Positions 8,433 to 18,137 of a DNA stretch of 64,000 nt are shown piece after piece. Each line of letters starts with the position of its first letter. The stretch's first letter is position 1. Below the pieces are notes generated by a model. That model worked only from the letters and a program-made list of their open reading frames with translations, was not told where the DNA came from and did not search any database. This DNA comes from Roseobacter sp. (GTDB taxonomy: Bacteria > Pseudomonadota > Alphaproteobacteria > Rhodobacterales > Rhodobacteraceae). The DNA lies in NCBI GenBank assembly GCA_002731875.1, contig PCCY01000021.1, positions 522,048-586,047 of the forward strand. The letters are read 5' to 3'. The position numbers and the translations under genes are program-made.

Positions 8433-9866
8433 ATGTTTCTGGGGCTTGATCTGGGCACCTCTGGGCTGAAGGCCCTGCTGGTGGACGACGCCGAAAACAT
8501 CATCGCGGAAAGCGTGGCACCCTTGCAGGTGTCGCGCCCCCACGATGGCTGGGTCGAACAGGACCCACGCGATTGGTTCACCGCCTGCGCCGATGCGATT
8601 GCGGGGCTGGAGGTCGATCTATCCGCCGTGCAGGGTATCGGGCTTAGCGGGCATATGCATGGCGCGACCCTGCTGGATGCTTCAGGCACGCCGCTGCGCG
8701 CCTGTATGCTGTGGAACGACACCCGCGCCGCAGCACAGGCCGCCGCGATGGATGCTGACCCCATCTGGCGCGCGGTCACGGGCAACATCGTGTTCCCCGG
8801 TTTCACCGCGCCCAAACTCGCATGGGTGCGCGACCATGAACCCGATATTTTCGCGCGGATCGACAAGGTGTTGCTGCCCAAGGATGCGCTGCGCTTCTGG
8901 CTGACCGGCGACGCGGTGTCAGAGATGTCGGATGCCGCAGGCACAAGCTGGCTGGATACCGGCGCGCGCGACTGGTCCGACGCCTTGCTGGACCGGTCTG
9001 GCCTCACGCGGGCGCAGATGCCATCGTTGGTCGAAGGATCGCAGGTGTCAGGGCACCTAAGCGGCTCTATCGCCGCGCAACTGGGCCTGCCCGCAGGCAT
9101 CCCCGTTGCGGGGGGCGGCGGTGATAATGCTGCCTCGGCCATCGGGATGGGTGTGGTGAAACCGGGTCAGGCGTTCGTCTCGCTCGGGACGTCCGGCGTG
9201 CTGTTTGCCGCGACGCCGGGCTATGCCGCGGCACCTGAAAGCGCGCTGCACAGCTTTTGCCACGCGCTGCCGGATCTGTGGCACCAGATGGGGGTGATCC
9301 TCTCGGCCACGGATTCGCTTAATTGGCTGGCCAGTGTTTTGAACGAGGACGCGCGGACGCTCACATCTGATCTGGACGCGCTACAGGCCCCCGGTCGCAC
9401 GATCTTTATGCCCTATCTGGGGGGCGAGCGGACGCCCCATAACGACGCCAATATCCGGGGCGGTTTCCTGCATCTGGCCCATAACACCGACCGCGCCGCC
9501 CTGACCCGTGCGGTGCTGGAGGGGGTGACCCACGCCCTGCGCGACAGCTTTGACGCGATGACGCAGACCGGTACAAAGATCGATAGCCTGATCGCTGTCG
9601 GGGGCGGATCAAAATCCGATTACTGGCTAAAGGCAATTGCAACATCGCTGAACATGCCGATCCAGCTTCCCGCTGCCGGTGACTTTGGCGGCGCTCTTGG
9701 TGCTGCAAGGCTTGGCCGCATGGCCGCCACCGGCGAAGGGGCCGAATTGGCCGTTCCTCCGCCTATTTCACGCACAATAGAGCCTGATGCGAACTTGGTG
9801 GATAATTTTGCCGAGGCACACGGGCGATACGCCGACGCATACCGCGCGGTAAAATTCCTGCGCTAA
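8433..9866 (+). CDS. xylB: xylulokinase
   Basis: 477 residues of the FGGY kinase family. The N-terminal ATP-phosphate motif is FLGLDLGTSGLKALLVD. LSGHMHGATLLD is the xylulose-specific segment. The catalytic base is probably Asp231 in GGGGDNAASAIGMG. The FGGY family signature regions VALLGVTHAL-like (AVLEGVTHALRDSFD) and IAVGGGSKSDYW are also present. It phosphorylates D-xylulose to xylulose 5-phosphate for the pentose phosphate pathway. It starts 21 bases after xylG and is followed by xylA, so uptake, phosphorylation and isomerisation are co-transcribed. Confidence 0.95.
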   Translation: MFLGLDLGTSGLKALLVDDAENIIAESVAPLQVSRPHDGWVEQDPRDWFTACADAIAGLEVDLSAVQGIGLSGHMHGATLLDASGTPLRACMLWNDTRAAAQAAAMDADPIWRAVTGNIVFPGFTAPKLAWVRDHEPDIFARIDKVLLPKDALRFWLTGDAVSEMSDAAGTSWLDTGARDWSDALLDRSGLTRAQMPSLVEGSQVSGHLSGSIAAQLGLPAGIPVAGGGGDNAASAIGMGVVKPGQAFVSLGTSGVLFAATPGYAAAPESALHSFCHALPDLWHQMGVILSATDSLNWLASVLNEDARTLTSDLDALQAPGRTIFMPYLGGERTPHNDANIRGGFLHLAHNTDRAALTRAVLEGVTHALRDSFDAMTQTGTKIDSLIAVGGGSKSDYWLKAIATSLNMPIQLPAAGDFGGALGAARLGRMAATGEGAELAVPPPISRTIEPDANLVDNFAEAHGRYADAYRAVKFLR

Positions 9867-9884
9867 ACGAACAAGGATAATTCC

Positions 9885-11183
9885 ATGACCAGCTTTTTCG
9901 ACGGCATCCCCGCAATCGCATACGACCCGCAGGCGGATCACGATTTTGCCTATCGCAGCTATAACCCCGACGAAATGATCTTGGGTAAACGGATGGCCGA
10001 CCATTTACGTTTTGCCGTGGCGTATTGGCACAGCTTCGCGTGGGAAGGGGGCGATCCATTTGGCGGAAGAACCTTTGATCGTCCATGGTTCGGTGACACG
10101 ATGGAACACGCCAAAACCAAGGCGAATACCGCGTTTGACATGTTCAAGATCCTCGGTCAGCCGTATTTCTGTTTTCACGACGCCGATGTCCGCCCCGAGG
10201 GCGATACCTTTGCCGAAAGCACCGCGCGGTTGCACGAGATCACCGATTACCTCGGCGAAAAGATGGAGCAGACGGGCACCAAACTGCTTTGGGGCACCGC
10301 AAACCTGTTTTCGCATCGCCGCTATATGTCTGGCGCCGCCACCAACCCCGATCCCGATATCTTTGCCTATGCCGCCGCGACGGTGAAGGAATGTATCGAC
10401 GTGACACACAAGCTGAGCGGTGAGAACTATGTGCTGTGGGGCGGGCGCGAAGGCTATGAAACGCTGTTGAATACCGACATGAAGCGCGAACGCGAACAGG
10501 CGGGGCATTTCCTGCAAATGTCCGTCGAATATGCCCACAAGATCGGCTTTACCGGTTCGATCCTGATAGAGCCTAAACCGCAGGAACCGACCAAACACCA
10601 GTATGATTACGACGTGGCCACCGTCTATGGTTTTCTCAAGGACTACGGGCTTGAGAACGAGGTGAAGGTGAACATTGAACAGGGCCATGCGATATTGGCG
10701 GGGCATTCGTTTGAACACGAGTTGGCCATGGCCGCAGCGCTTGGCATCTTTGGCTCTATCGACATGAACCGCAACGATTACCAATCCGGCTGGGACACCG
10801 ACCAGTTCCCCAATTCCGTCCCCGAAGTCGCGCTGGCCTATTACGAAGTGCTGAAAGCGGGCGGTTTCACCACCGGCGGCACCAACTTTGACGCGAAATT
10901 GCGCCGCCAGTCGCTGGAGCCGCAGGATCTGATCCTCGCCCATGTCGGTGCCATGGATGTCTGCGCCAAGGGGCTGAGAGCCGCCGCCACGATGCTCGAC
11001 GACGGCAAATTGGAGGCGGCTCTTGACGCGCGTTATGCCGGGTGGCGCTCTGCGCGGGGTCAGGATTTACTTCAAAGCAACCTTGAAACGATCAATGCGC
11101 AGGTAAGGTCGCAGAATCTGAACCCGCAGCCAGTTTCAGGTCGTCAGGAAATGCTGGAGAATTTGGTGAACCGATATCTATAA
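9885..11183 (+). CDS. xylA: xylose isomerase
   Basis: 432 residues of the class II (long) xylose isomerase type. The active site His98/Asp101 lies in [12 protein letters not shown]. Metal ligands are in [18 protein letters not shown] and in [18 protein letters not shown], followed by the closing [20 protein letters not shown] segment. It converts D-xylose to D-xylulose in the cytosol using two divalent metals. It is the last gene of the xyl operon, 18 bases after xylB, with an AAGGATAA ribosome site. The next gene is 44 bases away on the same strand and may be read through, as I see no terminator. Confidence 0.96.
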   Translation: MTSFFDGIPAIAYDPQADHDFAYRSYNPDEMILGKRMADHLRFAVAYWHSFAWEGGDPFGGRTFDRPWFGDTMEHAKTKANTAFDMFKILGQPYFCFHDADVRPEGDTFAESTARLHEITDYLGEKMEQTGTKLLWGTANLFSHRRYMSGAATNPDPDIFAYAAATVKECIDVTHKLSGENYVLWGGREGYETLLNTDMKREREQAGHFLQMSVEYAHKIGFTGSILIEPKPQEPTKHQYDYDVATVYGFLKDYGLENEVKVNIEQGHAILAGHSFEHELAMAAALGIFGSIDMNRNDYQSGWDTDQFPNSVPEVALAYYEVLKAGGFTTGGTNFDAKLRRQSLEPQDLILAHVGAMDVCAKGLRAAATMLDDGKLEAALDARYAGWRSARGQDLLQSNLETINAQVRSQNLNPQPVSGRQEMLENLVNRYL

Positions 11184-11227
11184 ATTGCAACATTCATCGC
11201 GTACGTAGGGCGGAAAAGGGGCGTTTT

Positions 11228-11920
11228 ATGTACAATCGCTATGCCATCTATTTCACCCCACCCCCCGGCACCTTTTCCCGCCTGGGTGCCGCGTGGTTGG
11301 GATGGGATATCAAAACCGGCTTTACCGTTGTTCAGCCCGATTATTCTGGCGTGAATGTTGAAAAGATCACTCGGCGACCCAGGAAATACGGCTTGCACGG
11401 GACGATTAAGGCACCCTTCAGGCTGGCGGATGGCCAGACGGAAAACGGATTAGCAGACGCGTTGGAAACGTTTTGCAAAGACCGCCGACCCGTTGCTCTG
11501 GACGGGCTTGCGTTGTCCCGGCTCGGTCGGTTTCTGGCACTTACCCCGCAGGGCGACACACGGGCGTTGCGAAATCTGGCCGACGACACGGTCGAAAGGT
11601 TTGACGAATTTCGCGCGCCCTTGAGCGATGAAGAATTTGCGCGAAAGAATTCCCCGGCGTTGACAGAACAGCAGCGCATCTACTTGAGATACTTTGGCTA
11701 CCCTCACGTGAAAGAGTATTTCCGGTTCCACATCACACTGACCGGGCCGTTGGCACCAGAGCAGAGCTGTTCAATATCGTCTCTGTTGCACGATTATCTT
11801 GAACCTGCCAGTTTGTCCCCTTTCATTCTGGACAGCCTGAGCTTGTGTGGCGAAGCCAGTGATGGCTATTTTCACGAGATCTCTCGATTTGCTTTAGGAA
11901 AAGCTTCGAACTGTCTCTAG
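11228..11920 (+). CDS. DUF1045 protein, 2H phosphoesterase-like, usually phosphonate-linked
   Basis: 230 residues. The start MYNRYAIYFTPPPG and the segment KYGLHGTIKAPF are hallmarks of DUF1045, also known as the phosphonate-operon protein family. Two H-x-T motifs, HGT (His57) and HIT (His168), are the catalytic pair of the 2H phosphoesterase fold, suggesting cyclic phosphodiester hydrolysis. Relatives normally sit in phn C-P lyase clusters; none is seen here. It sits 44 bases downstream of xylA and overlaps the convergent iorB by 27 bp at its 3' end. The biochemical role is not known. Confidence 0.8.
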   Translation: MYNRYAIYFTPPPGTFSRLGAAWLGWDIKTGFTVVQPDYSGVNVEKITRRPRKYGLHGTIKAPFRLADGQTENGLADALETFCKDRRPVALDGLALSRLGRFLALTPQGDTRALRNLADDTVERFDEFRAPLSDEEFARKNSPALTEQQRIYLRYFGYPHVKEYFRFHITLTGPLAPEQSCSISSLLHDYLEPASLSPFILDSLSLCGEASDGYFHEISRFALGKASNCL

Positions 11921-13426
11921 CGCACCGGACAGCGCCTTGCCGTCCGGGTCTTGCAGGGCTGCCGCATGTAACCGTGCAACCCATTCAGCAGCGTCCTTGC
12001 GATCTTTCACCAAATCCGCACCCTGCATCACGTTCACGAATTTTGATTGCCCACGGCCGTGCGTATCTGAATATCCCTTTATAAGCCGCTGGCACCGTAG
12101 CATTTCGACACTAAGCATATAGTTGGACGCCAATGGTGCCAGGCTTTGGTGCAACCAAGCGTCCAAATGTGCAACTTCGATAGTGTGCCGGCGGGTTTTC
12201 AAGCGATAGGATCTTAAACCACCAAGCCAATAGAGCAGCAAAAACGCGGGTATGCTATCGGTGCGCAGACGACGCCCCTTGCCAAACCAACGGTTCAACC
12301 AAGCCATTGCGCGTGGGCTGTTCTCAACTCTTGCTCCCAACCCTCGTGGCAACAGGCCTGAAATTTCTTCGGCCCGCGGGTGGAAATATTCGGTCAACTG
12401 CATTCCCTGATCAGACCGGACACTCATTTCGGCTCGTATACGATCAAAGCGGGGACCACGGGTTTTGATATCCGCCACACGGATGATATCGTCATAGGCC
12501 ATGGCATTTGCAATGTATTTAGCCGCCGTAACCGCAAGCAGCCAGTGATCAGAGGCCCTGTCTAGAGCGACGATCGGTTCCAGCCGGTCAAGGTAGAGAC
12601 TGCCATAGGCACAATCTTGAAAATCGACCACTTTTGCAAGACCTGCCAAGGCCATCTGATGAACCGGCTCAGGAAGGGCATCAATACGGTTACGCAACAC
12701 CTCCCACTGCAGCGTAGGATTGGCTTGGCCTACGGATGCAAGCGTCGACGACCGAGCGGCGGTATCGTTGTCATTCAGCCCCAAGGTCGCATCAAACCCT
12801 GCTGAAAATGCCTGTAAGCTTGGGCCGACACCTTTGCCGCTTTCGCGAATGGTATTTTCAAAGGCCGCTCGAGAAAAAGGTAATGTGCCCGATGCAGCCA
12901 GCGCTCCAAATAGGCTGGCCGATATATTCGAACCGTGTGCTACGGCCAGCCGCTCCATATCGGCAAGTATTAGTGTCTGGGCAGCAATTTCCGCCGCGGC
13001 ATGGACCTCTTTGGCATTCGCGATGCCGTCGCCAGGGGCTGATTTTTCCGATACCGCCAGCGCACGATGAGTCGATCCTATCAGCGTTGTTTTATCGGGC
13101 GTTACAAACCCCCTCATGATGGCGCGTCCCACCTCCATCATCTCGGCGGCGATCAAGATATCTACGTCGCCAGCGGATGGTGCCAAGGCAAAGACCGGAG
13201 GTCGTTCGCTGGCCGGAGCCATTTCCACGTAATAAATCGTCGCCCCTGTTCGTTGTGCAACGCCTGCGACGCTTGTCGCTTGAACGCTATATCCCTGTGC
13301 CCGTGCCAGCTTTTCGATCCAGCCGGTCAATACTCCGCCGCCCTGCCCGCCAACGGCCATTATCGCCAGTTTTGTTATACCTGGCGTTTGCGCCCTGACA
13401 GGCCCCCCCGAAAGGTCACCGGTCAT
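11894..13426 (-). CDS. iorB: indolepyruvate oxidoreductase subunit B-type protein with C-terminal DUF6537-like region
   Basis: 510 residues from the ATG at 13426, which overlaps the iorA stop by 4 bp (ATGA). The track start at 13555 would run 130 bp into iorA. The N-terminal about 200 residues carry the gamma/beta domain of 2-oxoacid:ferredoxin oxidoreductases (GGQGGGVLTGWIEKLA, TSVAGVAQRTGATIYYVE). The long C-terminal half is the extension found in proteobacterial IorB. With IorA it would oxidatively decarboxylate indolepyruvate or other aryl pyruvates to aryl-acetyl-CoA. The C-terminal part has no assigned activity. Third gene of the MarR-iorA-iorB operon. Confidence 0.87.
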   Translation of the reverse strand: MTGDLSGGPVRAQTPGITKLAIMAVGGQGGGVLTGWIEKLARAQGYSVQATSVAGVAQRTGATIYYVEMAPASERPPVFALAPSAGDVDILIAAEMMEVGRAIMRGFVTPDKTTLIGSTHRALAVSEKSAPGDGIANAKEVHAAAEIAAQTLILADMERLAVAHGSNISASLFGALAASGTLPFSRAAFENTIRESGKGVGPSLQAFSAGFDATLGLNDNDTAARSSTLASVGQANPTLQWEVLRNRIDALPEPVHQMALAGLAKVVDFQDCAYGSLYLDRLEPIVALDRASDHWLLAVTAAKYIANAMAYDDIIRVADIKTRGPRFDRIRAEMSVRSDQGMQLTEYFHPRAEEISGLLPRGLGARVENSPRAMAWLNRWFGKGRRLRTDSIPAFLLLYWLGGLRSYRLKTRRHTIEVAHLDAWLHQSLAPLASNYMLSVEMLRCQRLIKGYSDTHGRGQSKFVNVMQGADLVKDRKDAAEWVARLHAAALQDPDGKALSGALETVRSFS

Positions 13427-15561
13427 GAGAATGCCAGCCGCTTTGCGCTGCGGCGTTTTTGTAACCAGGCAATCACCTTGTTGCGCTGCCGGGTGCGCCA
13501 TGCCTCGTGACGCTTGGGGTTGTGCACCACATCTACCTGATAGAAAGAAGGGCAAAGAATTGCCGTATCTGCGACCTCACCGCAGTTACCACAACCAACG
13601 CAAGTCTGATCAATATGCGCAACAGGGTCATCGCGTAGCGGGTCATCAAGCTTTTTCAGCGACAAGGACGGGCACCCTGACAGACGGATACAAGCATGAT
13701 CACCCGTGCATATGTCCGGGTCGACGCCAAAGCGCGGAACGCTGGTACGCTGACCTTCATGTATGGCAAGGTCGCGTTGCGGTTTTTCACGGCGCTGCTT
13801 GTTGAGCATACATTCCGATGATGCGATTATCACCTTTGGACCCTTGTAATCGGTGGTCAGGGCGTCGCGCAGAACATCTCGCATCCGGCCCACATCATAT
13901 GTGCGGTCGATCTGCCTGATCCATTCAACGCCTATCCCGCCTAAGGCCTTTGATATGGGGTTATTCGTCGATTTAGTGTCGTTTTGCGCACGGCTAGACA
14001 GTACATCCTGGCCGCCGGTCGCAGCAGAATAATAATTGTCGACAATCACGACAACGCTGTCGGATTTGTTGAATACCATGTTCCCGATAGATGAGCTCAG
14101 GCCGTTGTGCCAAAATCCTCCGTCACCCAAGATAGAGATCGCCCGGCGTTCCCCCCCACCGTCAAAAGCTGCGTTGGATGCTGGGCCCAGACCGTATCCC
14201 ATAGTTGCACCACCAATTTCGAACGGCGGAAGCGAAGCGAACAGGTGACAGCCGATATCCCCGCTGATCTGGTGTTTGCCAAGCTCTTGCTCGGTCAGCT
14301 TCATCGCTGCAAAAATCGGTCGTTCGGGACAGCCTGTGCAAAATCCTGGCGGGCGGATTGGAACAGTCTTTGTAAGATCCGGGATTTCCGGCGCGACCGT
14401 GTTAGGCGCGCGCACCTGGCCGGGCAACAGGTTCGGTGCAACGGTTTTGAGGAATGCTGTGATACCGTCAAGCATTACCTGACCGGTGTATTCCCCCGCC
14501 ATTGGAAAAACATCCTTGCCGTGCAAGGCCACCGAACTACGGGACTTGTACAGCATGCTGCCCAGCTGTTGTTCGATAAAGTCTGGCTGGCCTTCCTCGA
14601 CAACCAAAACATGACCCTTGCCTACGCAAAACTGGTCGAACTCTTCTCTGATCAAGGGATATGTGACGTTCAGAACATAAATCGGTATCTTGCTATCGCC
14701 ATAGATATCGGCCAATCCCAGACGGTGCAGCGCACGCACCACGCCGTTGTACATGCCGCCCTGCACAACAATGCCCAACGGCGCGTTGCGGGGGCCGAAT
14801 ACTTCATTCAGCCCATTTTTCACAATAAAGGTCTCGGCGGCGGGCCAGCGATTTGCGATCTTGTCCTGTTCGTGAAGATAGCTCATCGGGGGGAGAACCA
14901 CGCGCGAAAAGTCACTGCGCGGGTCGCGAAGCGCGTCTTTTACCGTAAGCGGCGGCACCACGTTATCGCGGGTTTCAAAACTGCCGGTGACGTGACAAGA
15001 CCTGATCCGTACCATCAGCATCACCGGCGTATTGCTCGCTTCAGACAGCTCGAACCCGTCCTTGACGGCCTTGGTGATGCTGGGCAGATTGGGGCGCGGG
15101 TCCAGCAGCCAGAACTGAGACTTCATCGCGAAGGCGTGAGATCTCTCTTGCATGATCGACGATCCTTCACCGTAGTCTTCGCCCACGATCACCAACGCGC
15201 CGCCGGTCACCCCCGACGAACTGAGGTTGGCCAGCGCGTCAGCCGCCACGTTGACCCCTACCGGGCCTTTGAACGTTACCGCACCTCGGATCGGGTAATG
15301 CACCGATGCCGCCAACATTGCGGCAGCGGCGGCTTCGCTCGCGTTTGCCTCGAACCTCACGCCCAGTTCATCAAGAACATCCTGCGCGTCTGCAAGTACG
15401 TCCATCAAATGGCTGATCGGTGCCCCCTGATACCCGCCGACATAGCCCACGCCATTTTCCAACAGGGCCTTGGTAATGGCCAAAATACCTTCGCCGGTAA
15501 AGGTTTCCCCGTGACCCAGACGCAGATATTCGACTTCATTGCTAAAGGATCTTTCCGCCAC
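13423..15561 (-). CDS. iorA: indolepyruvate ferredoxin oxidoreductase subunit alpha
   Basis: 712 residues, normal for the family, with a GTG start after AAGGGGG. The N-terminal pyrimidine-binding domain has GGYQGAPISHLMD and FEANASEAAAAAM. The central thiamine pyrophosphate domain has CTGCPERP, GDIGCHLFASLPP and ILGDGGFWHNGL...VDNYYSAATGGQD. The C-terminal about 110 residues carry two cysteine groups, CTGDHACIRLSGCPSL and CVGCGNC...CPSF, for 4Fe-4S clusters. It catalyses decarboxylation of aryl pyruvates and transfers electrons to ferredoxin. The neighbouring aminotransferase could supply the aryl pyruvate. In Phaeobacter a related Ior enzyme feeds phenylacetyl-CoA; whether that holds here is unknown. 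Confidence 0.92.
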   Translation of the reverse strand: MAERSFSNEVEYLRLGHGETFTGEGILAITKALLENGVGYVGGYQGAPISHLMDVLADAQDVLDELGVRFEANASEAAAAAMLAASVHYPIRGAVTFKGPVGVNVAADALANLSSSGVTGGALVIVGEDYGEGSSIMQERSHAFAMKSQFWLLDPRPNLPSITKAVKDGFELSEASNTPVMLMVRIRSCHVTGSFETRDNVVPPLTVKDALRDPRSDFSRVVLPPMSYLHEQDKIANRWPAAETFIVKNGLNEVFGPRNAPLGIVVQGGMYNGVVRALHRLGLADIYGDSKIPIYVLNVTYPLIREEFDQFCVGKGHVLVVEEGQPDFIEQQLGSMLYKSRSSVALHGKDVFPMAGEYTGQVMLDGITAFLKTVAPNLLPGQVRAPNTVAPEIPDLTKTVPIRPPGFCTGCPERPIFAAMKLTEQELGKHQISGDIGCHLFASLPPFEIGGATMGYGLGPASNAAFDGGGERRAISILGDGGFWHNGLSSSIGNMVFNKSDSVVVIVDNYYSAATGGQDVLSSRAQNDTKSTNNPISKALGGIGVEWIRQIDRTYDVGRMRDVLRDALTTDYKGPKVIIASSECMLNKQRREKPQRDLAIHEGQRTSVPRFGVDPDICTGDHACIRLSGCPSLSLKKLDDPLRDDPVAHIDQTCVGCGNCGEVADTAILCPSFYQVDVVHNPKRHEAWRTRQRNKVIAWLQKRRSAKRLAFS

Positions 15562-15573
15562 TGAATTCCCCCT

Positions 15574-16053
15574 TCAAAAATCATGCTTGCGAATGTTCTT
15601 CAGCATTTTCTGCAAGGTACCAACAAAGGCACTTTTCTCGGTTTCTGTGACACCGCGGAACATTGCCTCGTAGGCGTTGGACATGTGTGGCCAAAGCTGA
15701 TCAAAGGTCTTGCGGCCAGCGTCAGTCAGAAATATCCGCGTGGCTCTGCTGTCGTTGGGGTCAGGCAGCCGCGCGACCAATCCGTCTTGCACTAATGCAT
15801 CCAACCCTCTGCTTAGGGTCGATTGTTGTACGACCGCGTAAACCGCCAGTTCGCGGATCAAAATACCATCCAACACGGACAACACTGCAAGCGATCGCAT
15901 TTGCGTTGTGGTCAAACCCAGCTTTGCCATCTCTTCCCGCAGGGCGGCGTTATAGCGCCCCATTAACCGGTTCATCAAATAGGGCGCAAAGTTTTCCAAC
16001 CCCATTTCAGCCAGTTTTCGAGCCTTATCTGAAGGTATGTCCTGTAGAATCAC
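15574..16053 (-). CDS. MarR-family transcriptional regulator
   Basis: 159 residues with a winged helix-turn-helix. LGLTTTQMRSLAVLSVLDGILIRELA is followed by the recognition helix VVQQSTLSRGLDALVQDGLVAR and the wing DPNDSRATRIFLTDAG, the classic MarR signature. It begins with GTG and ends 12 bases before iorA, so it is the first gene of the iorAB operon. It probably controls that operon in response to an aromatic ligand. No operator palindrome was identified with confidence. Confidence 0.88.
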   Translation of the reverse strand: MILQDIPSDKARKLAEMGLENFAPYLMNRLMGRYNAALREEMAKLGLTTTQMRSLAVLSVLDGILIRELAVYAVVQQSTLSRGLDALVQDGLVARLPDPNDSRATRIFLTDAGRKTFDQLWPHMSNAYEAMFRGVTETEKSAFVGTLQKMLKNIRKHDF

Positions 16054-16109
16054 ACGCTGGTTCCTTATGCAGCTTCAGCACCAGATTGCCGAAGTTGGGG
16101 CGCTGTTTT

Positions 16110-16901
16110 TCAGTCTTTGGGAACAAGGGCAAGTGCACGGATCGGGCTGCCGGTCCCATGCTGTATTTTCAACGGGGCGGCGATCAGGATCGCCCCCTTT
16201 GCCGGCAATTGATCAAGATTTGCAAGGCTGGCCAACCCAAAGCAATTATCGCGATGCAGTAGATTATGCGCGGGATACGGGGGCTCCATTCCGCCGGCTT
16301 GTCCGGCATCGGTACCTATACATTGCGTTCCCCACCCCACGATCCCTTTTGACAAAAGATACTCGATACAGTCAGGCGTCGGGCCGGGACTATGAGGGCC
16401 AGAATCATCGGCATTCAGAAACCTGGCCTCGTCAGTCGCGCGTTTGTCCCAATCGGTGCGCATAACCACCCATTCACCCGCACCGATCTCGCCATATTCT
16501 GACTCCCATGCTTTTACGCTGTCGGCGGTTAACAGAAAGTCTTCGTTTTTAGCTGTCTCTTCCGAGCAATCAATTACGTTTACCGGGGCGACAAGCCGCT
16601 GGACATCAAGGGTATCGGTAAACCCGTCATCGTAATCCTTGCCGGTGATCCAGTGATGAGGAGCGTCGAAATGGGTACCGGCATGTTCGCCCAGCTTCAG
16701 CCAGTTCCACGCAAAGAACGGGCCGTCCTCATCGTATTCACTGATCTTGTGAATTTCGACTTTAGGGGTATTTTTGGCGAAATCCTCGGGCAGCCGGAGA
16801 ATCGGCGTATCCGGTCCCAAAACACCCGTGCAGTCCACCACTTTCACGTCACCTGATGCCAACATCATAGCAAGGTTCGTCAGACTATTTTCGCTGTTCA
16901 T
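16110..16901 (-). CDS. cyclase-family metal hydrolase (kynurenine formamidase-like)
   Basis: 263 residues from the ATG at 16901; the track GTG is three codons earlier, and GGGAG is better spaced to the ATG. The metal-binding motif GEHAGTHFDAPHHW (HxGTHxDxPxHF type) is diagnostic of the cyclase/KynB superfamily. A second region, GWGTQCIGTDAGQAG, and a C-terminal GAILIAAPLKIQHGTGSPIRALAL follow. Family members include bacterial N-formylkynurenine formamidase and isatin hydrolase. The divergent neighbour is kynureninase-like, supporting a role in tryptophan or kynurenine breakdown. The protein is longer than typical KynB (about 210), so isatin or another cyclic amide is also possible. Confidence 0.8.
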   Translation of the reverse strand: MNSENSLTNLAMMLASGDVKVVDCTGVLGPDTPILRLPEDFAKNTPKVEIHKISEYDEDGPFFAWNWLKLGEHAGTHFDAPHHWITGKDYDDGFTDTLDVQRLVAPVNVIDCSEETAKNEDFLLTADSVKAWESEYGEIGAGEWVVMRTDWDKRATDEARFLNADDSGPHSPGPTPDCIEYLLSKGIVGWGTQCIGTDAGQAGGMEPPYPAHNLLHRDNCFGLASLANLDQLPAKGAILIAAPLKIQHGTGSPIRALALVPKD

Positions 16902-17021
16902 CGTCGTCACTCCCTATCCTGTACCGCCTAACGTGTATTGGGTAAGATGCTAGGTAGCGTTATATGCGTTTGCAACTAAAATTACATTTGCCCTAACATA
17001 AGACACTATTCCAAGGTAGCG

Positions 17022-18137
17022 ATGATGGACCACGCATACTTTCTTTATCATTCGATTGGACAATACCCTGGCAAAGCTATCCAGATGGCAAATGCCATGT
17101 CTGAATTTGCCGATATTTGGGCCGCAGCGGATGATGGTCAGTGGCCGAAGGTGCTCACCAAAAGGGAAGAGTTCCTGTCGCGATGGCGCACCTTGATTCA
17201 CGCCCCGGATGGCAGCCTGACCAGCGCAGAAAATGTAACTACGGCACTTTTTTCGGTGATCGGTGGCCTGCCCCCCGGTTACCTGCGTGGCAAGAGACTG
17301 CTGATCGCGGCAGATTGCTTTCCGTCTCTGCATTTCCTGCTGAGTGGTCTCGCCGATCGGATGGGTTTTGTGCTGGATACTGTTCCGATGCGGGACGGGC
17401 AGTTCTGGGTGCAGGACGATGACATGCTCGATGCGTGGGGGCCAGATGTCGGCCTGGCGTTGTTAACCTTCGTAACCTCTACCAGCTCGCATCAGTGCGA
17501 TCTCTCGCGGTTGTTGCAGCATGGAAAGACCATGGGGTCTCTGGTAGGGCTTGATTTGACCCAAGGCATCGGGATCATCCCATTCTCTCTTGTCGATCAT
17601 CCAGTGGATTTTGCAGTTTCCTCCAGCCTCAAATGGCTGTGCGGCACGCCCGGGGCCGGTATAATTCAAATGCACACTAACCTGATCGAACAGGTCACCC
17701 CAGAGCTGCGCGGATGGTTTTCACAGGAAAATCCGTTTTCATGGGACCTCGATGCATTTAAATACGCCCCGGATGCGCGGCGGTTCGACAACGGAACACC
17801 TTCAGTTCTAGCTTGTTTAGGGTCTGTCCCTGGGTTGAAATGGCATGCCACGCAGGAAGGCCTGTTGGCACATAACCGGTCACTTACCGATCAGATCATC
17901 GTGGCGGCGGACCACGCTGGGCTTACCGTCGCAACCCCGCGCCTGCACGATCAGCGCGGCGGATCGGTTATGATTCAATTGCCTGAAACGACAGATAGTC
18001 AAACGCTGGTGCAACAATTGCGCGAACAGTCTATTTACGTTGACGCGCGCGGGCAGATCCTGCGTCTGTCACCAGGGGCGATTACCACCGAACACCACGT
18101 AGATAAACTGTTCGATCAGCTTATTCCCCTTGTTTAG
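17022..18137 (+). CDS. kynureninase-like PLP enzyme (aminotransferase class V fold)
   Basis: 371 residues. The PLP lysine is in SSSLKWLCGTPGAG and the preceding aspartate in GLDLTQGIGIIPF, both in the order seen in kynureninases. TSTSSHQCD and RFDNGTPSVLACL also fit this subfamily. It would cleave kynurenine or a related aryl amino ketone, but it is about 45 residues shorter than well-studied bacterial KynU, so substrate assignment is uncertain. It diverges from the cyclase-family gene across a 120-bp gap and overlaps the convergent aminotransferase by 4 bp at the stop codons. The first two codons are both ATG. Confidence 0.75.
   Translation: MMDHAYFLYHSIGQYPGKAIQMANAMSEFADIWAAADDGQWPKVLTKREEFLSRWRTLIHAPDGSLTSAENVTTALFSVIGGLPPGYLRGKRLLIAADCFPSLHFLLSGLADRMGFVLDTVPMRDGQFWVQDDDMLDAWGPDVGLALLTFVTSTSSHQCDLSRLLQHGKTMGSLVGLDLTQGIGIIPFSLVDHPVDFAVSSSLKWLCGTPGAGIIQMHTNLIEQVTPELRGWFSQENPFSWDLDAFKYAPDARRFDNGTPSVLACLGSVPGLKWHATQEGLLAHNRSLTDQIIVAADHAGLTVATPRLHDQRGGSVMIQLPETTDSQTLVQQLREQSIYVDARGQILRLSPGAITTEHHVDKLFDQLIPLV

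Noticed and set aside
8111-9142. 343-residue minus-strand ORF opposite xylG and xylB
   Set aside because: It spans two well-supported genes on the other strand and is Ser/Ala/Pro-rich, as antisense frames of GC-rich genes are.
14107-15564. 485-residue plus-strand ORF opposite iorA
   Set aside because: Long because of the codon bias of iorA on the other strand; no domain is recognisable and its composition is that of an antisense shadow.
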